Positions 57,401-64,000 of a stretch of DNA of 64,000 nucleotides are shown in pieces (within the stretch, counting starts at the first letter, position 1; each line of letters opens with the position of its first letter). The notes beneath the pieces are model-generated. The model ran no database searches. It was not told the origin of the DNA and saw only the letters and a program-made list of their open reading frames with translations. The translations under genes and the position numbers were made by a program. Source of the DNA: Andrena cerasifolii (taxonomy: Eukaryota > Arthropoda > Insecta > Hymenoptera > Andrenidae); assembly GCF_050908995.1 (NCBI RefSeq), contig NC_135130.1, positions 5,573,001-5,637,000 on the forward strand, read 5' to 3'.

Positions 57401-60400
57401 GCAGCTCCTCTTCCTTCTTGGTAACTAATGGTAGTTGTACTATCTTTATGACAAAATCTTGTGGGGGGTAGCCTAGGTAACAGTTGACTCAATCTTGTAT
57501 CCCAAGTGTCAGTCCACCCTATTTTGAACTTTAATACTTGCAATGAGCAGAGAACCCAGTGCCAAGGTGGTATTGCGATGTATTAGAACGTAGAGTCGCG
57601 TGTGCCGAATTGGGACCGGGCAGACGGCTCGTCGCGTCAGCTTTCACCTGTTCCGTGTCGAACAAGATCTCAGTCCGCGCGACGAGATTTCACGGCCGTG
57701 GTTTCGCGCGCGTGCAGATCTCCCGTTTCTGATCTATCCACCGTAGAAAGGCGCCCGTTGTAACCTAAGCGGCTTGCACTTAGTGCCTGTTTATCTCGTT
57801 GGAAGCGAGACTCTAACCTTCCGGAACATCTAGCGGCACGATCTGCTCGTAATCTCGTTTGACTGTTCCCGTGCACTCGCTGCATCTCCCGGGAAATCCC
57901 ATTATGGCGCGTGCACACGAAAGGATCATAGGTATTTCGCGGGCATAAAATTCGCCGAACGCCCCGCGAAACTCGCCGCGCACTGTTATTCAGGAGGAAT
58001 TGATCGATGGATGCGGTGCGGACGGGGAATTTCGCGATCGATCGGTATTGTTCGAGGTGTTCCGTGATTGCTGGGAACGGGAACTTTCGAAGGATGCTGG
58101 TTTAGAAGGCTGTCGAATGGGGCTCGAGCTAGATCCGTAAGAATATGAAGATATTTCTGTATTTTCTTTTCCAAATCGTGAGCTTGGAGGGAAACTTCTG
58201 GCGATGGCCACGTGGGACGCAACGGTTTTGAGGTTATGTTACACATTATCATGATACATTCTTAAAAGTGGAGGGAAACAGAGAGAGGATCTTGAAAGAA
58301 GAAATTGTGAAATGACGTACGAGGTTACTGCAGATAAAGTCACAGGAAAAGAATTTCTCACGGTTCTCCATTAAAGGTGGTACTCCTTCGTGCAAACTTC
58401 GAAGTGTCTCCTGAGAATATTCCCATGGAGACTTCGTAACACTGTAATCCCCAGAAAATACATCCACAACCGACTTTAAGTCAAAACACCTCTTTAAGGA
58501 AAGAATGAAGAGAACGTTCCAAATTTCTGGGCCACAGTGACACAAAGTCACCCCACCTCGTCTTCTCGGTCAAACCTTCCCCAGCCTATTCCTCCCCTTT
58601 TTCATACCTGGTTACCAGCACAGCACACCCCATCGGCCAACTACATATATACGGTTTCTTGAGGACGTTGCGCTATTAGCAGCAAGAAAATCAATACGAG
58701 CGATGTTCCACTTACTACGCGTTGTTTCTGCACTGTCTCGCTCGTGGGATGGCAGCCAGAGGGAAAGGCGCGTTGGGAAGGCTGCGTGTACGGCGGTCGG
58801 AATAAGTTGTGTCGTAATGGCGCAGATAATGCGTACGAAACAGCAGTTCTGCAGCGGACGCATTCTGGTCGCGGTCTCGAAGATATCGGGTCCCTTGTAG
58901 ACGCCCACGTCGCGACACGCTGCCCCGGGGCCTTTTTGAAAACGCGCCACCGTTTCAGAGCCCCGAGGACATCCAGCTACGACGAACGACCGGATGCTTG
59001 CCTGCCGCTATCGTGTTAAGATAGTGTCCCCTGAACGCAGGCGATCGTACTTTGTTCGCAGCGAGGGACGACTTTTGCGCTGGCCAGCCTCCTAGTGGAT
59101 GTAAAGAGTATAGCGCATTAACCACTCGCTGATGTTTGAGGGAAGAAACGAGGAGCCAAGTTCCCGCTTCTCTCCCCAATGCATCGCGATCAAAGACCCA
59201 AATCTTATGCTCTGCTTAATTCCGAACCGCCCACAAAGCGCTCGGTGGTGGGAAATGGAAGCAAAGCTATCAGGGCTTCCTCGAGAGTCGGAGGGGTTAC
59301 TCAACCACCGGCAGGTCGAAGGGGAAAAAAGGATGGAAGAGTGAAGCATCAAAGCGCGTGTTCCTGAAACTCAAAGGCGAGTTGGTGTCTCGAGGCTGGC
59401 AACGACTCAGCTAACAGCCCGTATAAGAGAACAAGGTCTCGAGCCGTGGTTAAAGTGTTCGACCGCAGTGTCGGGGCAGGTGTGTTTTGCAGAAAGGTGC
59501 CTCGGCCAGCCGAGGAGGCAAAGAACGGCAACACGTGAATGACCTTCGACCCTGCCAGGCTGCCTGCTATTCCTCCGTTCCCCGTCCTGTGCATCCACGG
59601 TGCACGTTTCGCTGCACATCCCCCTGCCATCCCGCCATTCGTCTTCGTACCTACATGCCGTCGCGTCCCTCGATTGATTTTCTCTTGCAACGGGGCTTCG
59701 TGGTCGCTTTCAATCCTCTGTACCGCCAATTTTTCCAGCCTTTCTATGCCTTTCTATCCAACAATTTTACAGAGACTTTGGATACCTACCACCTCCACTC
59801 CGTTTCAATTTCAGTATATACTTGATATTTGTGAGGAATGCTTTACGGAAAATGAAGGTAGATAGTGGAACCAATGGGTAGGTGATTAATTGACTCAAAA
59901 CGTGCCAGAAGTAAAGAAGAATTTGCAGATCAAGTGTGAGTATAGTGCGAAACCACCTAGGCTTCATCGAAAAGCTCTCCTATCTCGAAACCAAGTGCTC
60001 CAAGGAAAAAACTTTATCCCACACTTTCGACTCGTACCGTGAATCATCAGCTCCACTTCGCTTGCCCCGAAAAAGAGAAATATAAACAAATCGCATTGCA
60101 CATGAGAAGTATTGTCGGGGACTACGGTTACATTCCCAAGCATCCCTCCGCACTTCTTCCTCCGTGGAACGTAACAACCACTCTACTTATCTAACTCTTT
60201 CAACCACCTTCGCCCATAAACCACCCCATTCCCAGCCGAGGAAACTCGATAACGCGAGGTGTACGTGCAAAATCCGTGTGTATCACAGGTAGCTCGCCCC
60301 TGCTCCATTCATCCTCGTGGCTCGCGCTACATCCACCCCGAAAAAACGCGCCCCACGCCGCCCCCCTTCACCATGGAACACGATCCTCGATGGGGGCAGC

Positions 60401-61089
60401 GCTCGCGTGGCGGCGTTCCGACGCGTTACGAGCGAGGAAACGCCGACTCAGGGACGTCGGGGGAGGCGCGCACAATAACGCCGGCTATATATTTATGCCC
60501 TGCCTCTCTCCGGCTGTTTCGCGAACACGTGAATCCGCAAGGAAGATGCGGACGGGTTGCGTTCGAAGGCGGAGGCGGATACAAAGGACCCCGGCGCACA
60601 CAGGCGCGCGCGCGCGGTTCCACGGGCGCAGCAGGGTCAACACTCGACGGGGAACAGCTTGGCTCGAGCTTGGCGAACGTAAGGTACTGTTAATGCAACC
60701 TCACGATCGCGAGATCGCGATGAGACCGGAGGATCCTGCTCCTCCGACGCGTCTCCGTGCCCTCACCTCCCTTCGCAGGGCGATCCTTGTCCTAATCGAT
60801 AATTCACTTGTGGCTTCTGGGGCTACGTGCAGGTTGCACTGTCCCTCCTTTCGCGAGGGGTCGGAGGTGAGATGGTGAACTCTTGGTGCTGGTTTCGGGA
60901 TGGAACTTGGGGTGGGCTTGCGGCTGGGTGTGAGTGCAAGTGGCGTTGGGGTGGTCGATTTTTGAGTTTCAAGCGCCTGCTGAATGCTAAACGCGGGTTA
61001 TTTGAAAGTAGCTGTGGGCACGGATTCTGCTTCGAGTTTCAAGACGGGGAGTCTTTTCGGTTTAACTTTATTGCCCTGTCGCATAGAAT
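54481..61089. other. Gene-free DNA, long single-copy stretch
   Basis: No gene or transposon recognised in 6.6 kb. CpG-rich blocks (55560-56240, 56640-57250, 57590-58140, 58700-59100, 60290-60890) alternate with plainer DNA. Frames up to 200 codons (plus, 60276-60878) are arginine/serine/proline-rich, compete on both strands and lack domains. Confidence 0.45.
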
Positions 61090-61101
61090 GAGAGAGAGAA
61101 A

Positions 61102-61145
<44 letters not shown>

Positions 61146-61152
61146 AGAGAGA
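61090..61152 (+). repeat. GA microsatellite with G10 interruption
   Basis: A GA-dinucleotide run with a few A or G interruptions, followed by ten consecutive G (61136-61145) and a short GA tail. It is a simple-sequence repeat likely to vary in length. The reported frames across it are artefacts. Confidence 0.95.
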
Positions 61153-62548
61153 CTGTCTCATTTGTCCCGGCAACAACAGAAGGAGTAGAGGGGATAGAGC
61201 TCAACTTAGTTTGAGACAATACTGAATTTAGGTTCTTGGGTTTGGAAGTTGGGTATGGATTACTATCCTACTGGGTGGCATGTGTTAGTTAGGCTGTTCC
61301 GTAGAGGAGTAATAAGAAAGTCACTATCTGAAAAGAAGCTTAACGTTGAAACTGGAGCTGAAGAAATTGTTCAGCTATGTACTGTCCCCCCTTACGCAAG
61401 AAATGGCCACACATCTCCAATTACACAGCGAGATACAGAGGAATAATAAAGAAGCGTGCGGAGAAGTCCCCCCACGTTACAACCGAACTTTTTATCGCTC
61501 CGTGGTGCAGTAGTGCCGTGAAGTATTCGGGTAAAAGTTGTTTTTAACGGGTTACGTTGTAAATTACAGCAGACACGTGACTGGAGTTCGAAGGACGCGG
61601 CTTTCTCGGGTCTCCGGGATGCCCGGAGGTAGAACCTCGCGGAATTTACGAAAGGAGGAACTCTCCTCGAGGCGACGCTCGTTGGAAACGCGTTACTCGA
61701 TTATGGCTTGTTAATTGTCGCCAGCGACGCTGTAGATTATTCGTCGGGGTCCGAATCGATTGATAAGTAAGCGTCCTGATGTCGTTAGAACGAGAGAAAC
61801 AGGGCTCGATAAGCAGTTATTTTCAGCCCCCCCTCGCCATTTTCCTCCTTCTCGTTTGCGTAAACGAGGAAGGCGAATACCCTTGATAAGTAAATGCCCG
61901 GCTATTTCCATTCCGACTGTTTAATGAGTCGTAACAGCACGCGTCGCGAGGGAGCATTTACATAAAAGATCAGGCAGAATTCTCGCGACGAAAGCTGAGG
62001 CTGCGCGCGGTTGCGTAAGTGGGCCCAGAAGAATGGCCGAGGGGACGTTCTGTGGGCGAAACTGGTGAAATGAAGAATTCCAGGTTCTACATACTTAGTC
62101 TAAATGACTTGGGATTCCATGAATTTTCGTTGTATATGCTGATGAAGCAAAGTGATACGGGGTGGGTCCTAGATTAATTACACCAAACGAGTGTCTTTGA
62201 AGGCACTGTCGTTTAATTACTTCATTTGCATGTGAGGTGCAGGGAATTTTGCGAAAAACAACACGTCAAAGCCTGCTGACTTTTGTTGGGATACTACCCA
62301 TGTTTTACTATGAAGGCAAATTCATATGGTTGGAAATATTGGGGACAGGGAAAGGGGGACATAAACCAAGCAATCTTTCCGAGTCAATAACTTCATCACT
62401 CGTTACATGACACCTATCTTGTAATGCAATATGCAGGTTGAAACACGTGCATACATGTCATTTAAGCTATCAGTCTAATTAAGTATAATTAATTGCGAAA
62501 ATTGCTGTAGTGCTTCTGTGCTTCTATCTGCGTCACCTTGAGTTTCTA
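61153..62548. other. Gene-free DNA
   Basis: No gene recognised. The part at about 62090-62520 is AT-richer and holds TTAATTACACC, CACGTG (E-box-like) and TAATTAATTGCG words. It could be regulatory, but conservation cannot be judged here. Confidence 0.4.
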
Positions 62549-62660
62549 CAGGGTGTTAATAAAAATGTAGGGCATGTAATAGTAGTAGTCCTATTTTCTT
62601 GAAGCCAGACCCGAGACATGAAACCCCATGTCGAACTTCACGTAGGAATGAATTTTAAGA
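62549..62660. other. Possible transposon end
   Basis: ACAGGGTGTTAATAAAAATG at 62549 resembles the CAGGGTGT-type edge of repeats common in insect genomes. Only one edge is visible, so this may be a truncated relic or chance. Confidence 0.25.
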
Positions 62661-64000
62661 CAAATTAATCTTTCCCTTGTCTAGGTCCTAGTCTGTAGGA
62701 AGGACATCTCCGCCCAATGCCCCCCCTCGAAAGTACCAAAAGACCCCCTTTGTCGCGCGCAGCCCATAACAAGCGGAATCCCAGTAAGCGCGGCAATTTC
62801 TCTGTCGTTCCGAGGCTCGCCAGACACCCACCGTCGGCGAACTCGAAACTTCCGAGTCATCGACAGTTTCCAGCATCTCGAAACACGTCCCGAGCACTCG
62901 AGACTCGCAGGATCGAACGAGCACCCTGTCTCTGTTCCCCGAAAACACGAGGATCCCTTGGCCTTTGCCTGGTCCCTCGACGAATTACGGCTAATCTTCC
63001 GTTGCCTGCTGCCCTCCTCCCTACGCGCACTCGCTCGCAGACGTCTCCGGACGGTCGGTGCACCTGTCCCACCCCGGTCGGTAGCCCCGACACGCCTCGA
63101 GTGGCGTCTAAGCGGTCCGCTGGTAGTCTCGGGACCTGAGGCCCCATCGTCTGCTGGCGTCTTCCTGCGCGTACCGCCCCTCCCGCCGTACTCGAGCCAG
63201 GCGTCTGGCTCTAGCCACTCGCCACTTTAAAATTCCTCCTAATCTCGGTAACAGGGCTCGGGTTCTACAGTAAGCCACCCCCACAAGCTCGTCTTTCTTC
63301 CACCCCGTTTTCCCCTTCTTGCCACGTCCCGGCTGGCCCCGTACCTACCGCGGTTAATGACGACGATAAAAAGATTAACCGGGATTGCTAGACGCGGATT
63401 CCGACGGCAGCAAAGACTCCAGTGGAATTAGGAGCAGCCTGGATGGAGCCTGACTCCCAAGGCGGGCTGGTTAAAAGCCTCGACTGCTACGCTTTCCTGG
63501 CCTCGAACTTGGTTATCTTTTGGTAATGCACGGTCTTTGAGGGACGCCGGGACCTCCGGAGACCTTCGTTCCGGGATTTGGGCGCTCTCTTCGTGCGCTG
63601 ATCGAAGATCCTTTCGGGTTACTCGTCAGTTTCGCCTGTCCGTGGATTTCGGAGCTTCTGGGTTTCTGCGGGGAGGATTTTTTCTCGGGACTTCTTGCCC
63701 CGGCAATCAGCACCGGTGTGCTTGATGAATCTGAAGCTCAGACGAAGGGAAAAGAGGGCGATGTAATATTTTAACGAAGCTCGGAAGTTCTTTCACCCCT
63801 CCATTTGTTTGTCTTCTACCGCGCAACTTCCTGGGCGCGCTGTTGCAGCGGGAGTCTCGTTTAAAAAATAAGAATCTCCCTTGGATCCTGGGAGGCTCAA
63901 AGGAATACGTCTGTGGCTTAAGCAACTTCTTTGGTTTCGGCGGTACACGGACGCCGCTCGTTACAGGCTTCTGCGACCAGCGCTCGTGGTATCGAAGATT
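62661..64000. other. Gene-free, CpG-rich DNA
   Basis: No gene recognised to the window edge. Frames up to 140 codons (plus, 62717-63139) overlap minus-strand frames and lack domains. Confidence 0.5.

Noticed and set aside
1..64000. CRISPR array, bacterial operons, rRNA genes, known microRNA hairpins
   Set aside because: No regularly spaced identical repeats with unique spacers, no ribosome-binding or operon structure, no rRNA core sequence, and none of the common insect microRNA mature sequences I could recall was seen.

Overview
The window looks like 64 kb of gene-free nuclear DNA from an insect. A hymenopteran (bee, wasp or ant) is my best guess. This rests on CpG-rich, GC-rich single-copy DNA alternating sharply with short AT-rich islands, and on the transposon families in those islands: hAT, piggyBac, TA-target MITEs, LINE 3' ends and tRNA-related short retroelements. 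I found no bacterial or viral gene organisation, no rRNA, no CRISPR array, no intact tRNA gene and no convincing host protein-coding exon. The open frames of 60-237 codons lie mostly in GC-rich DNA, overlap each other on both strands, and show no recognisable domain. The three exceptions are relics of mobile elements.

Layout. 1-5998: mostly single-copy DNA with a hairpin MITE (2241-2378), a pentamer-built foldback (3407-3606) and a minus-strand LINE tail (about 3924-4190). 5999-7619: a transposon cluster with a piggyBac-type end pair, a minus-strand relic of a piggyBac transposase cysteine-rich C-terminus, a 711-bp TTAA-flanked long-inverted-repeat element, and a possible solo LTR. 8841-10315: an inverted duplication and a direct duplication. 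11604-13160: nested elements, with a hAT relic (DUF659-like fragment) inserted into a short tRNA-related retroelement, followed by a TA-target MITE. 14876-15051: a hAT MITE with a perfect 8-bp target duplication. 16776-17430: the 3' end of a LINE. 19908-20577: a hAT-ended element filled with a minisatellite. 24389-25232: an 844-bp terminal-inverted-repeat element. 29281-29712: a second copy of the tRNA-related retroelement, interrupted close to the same internal point. 32648-32850: another TA-target MITE. 37456-37556: another tRNA-like short element. 48167-48555: a palindrome built from 32-bp iterated units. 51235-51790: a degenerate minisatellite. 54227-54480: a small inverted-repeat element. 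61090-61152: a GA microsatellite. The rest is single-copy DNA whose function I cannot read from one sequence.

The most interesting non-transposon signals are two sites on the plus strand where a polypyrimidine tract and CAG are followed directly by a 5' splice donor: GTAAGT at 17540/17541 and GTGAGA at 25639/25640. This is the layout of the recursive-splicing ratchet points known from long insect introns. If real, they would make at least part of this gene desert the interior of a very long plus-strand intron. This is inference. It needs RNA-seq or comparison with related species.
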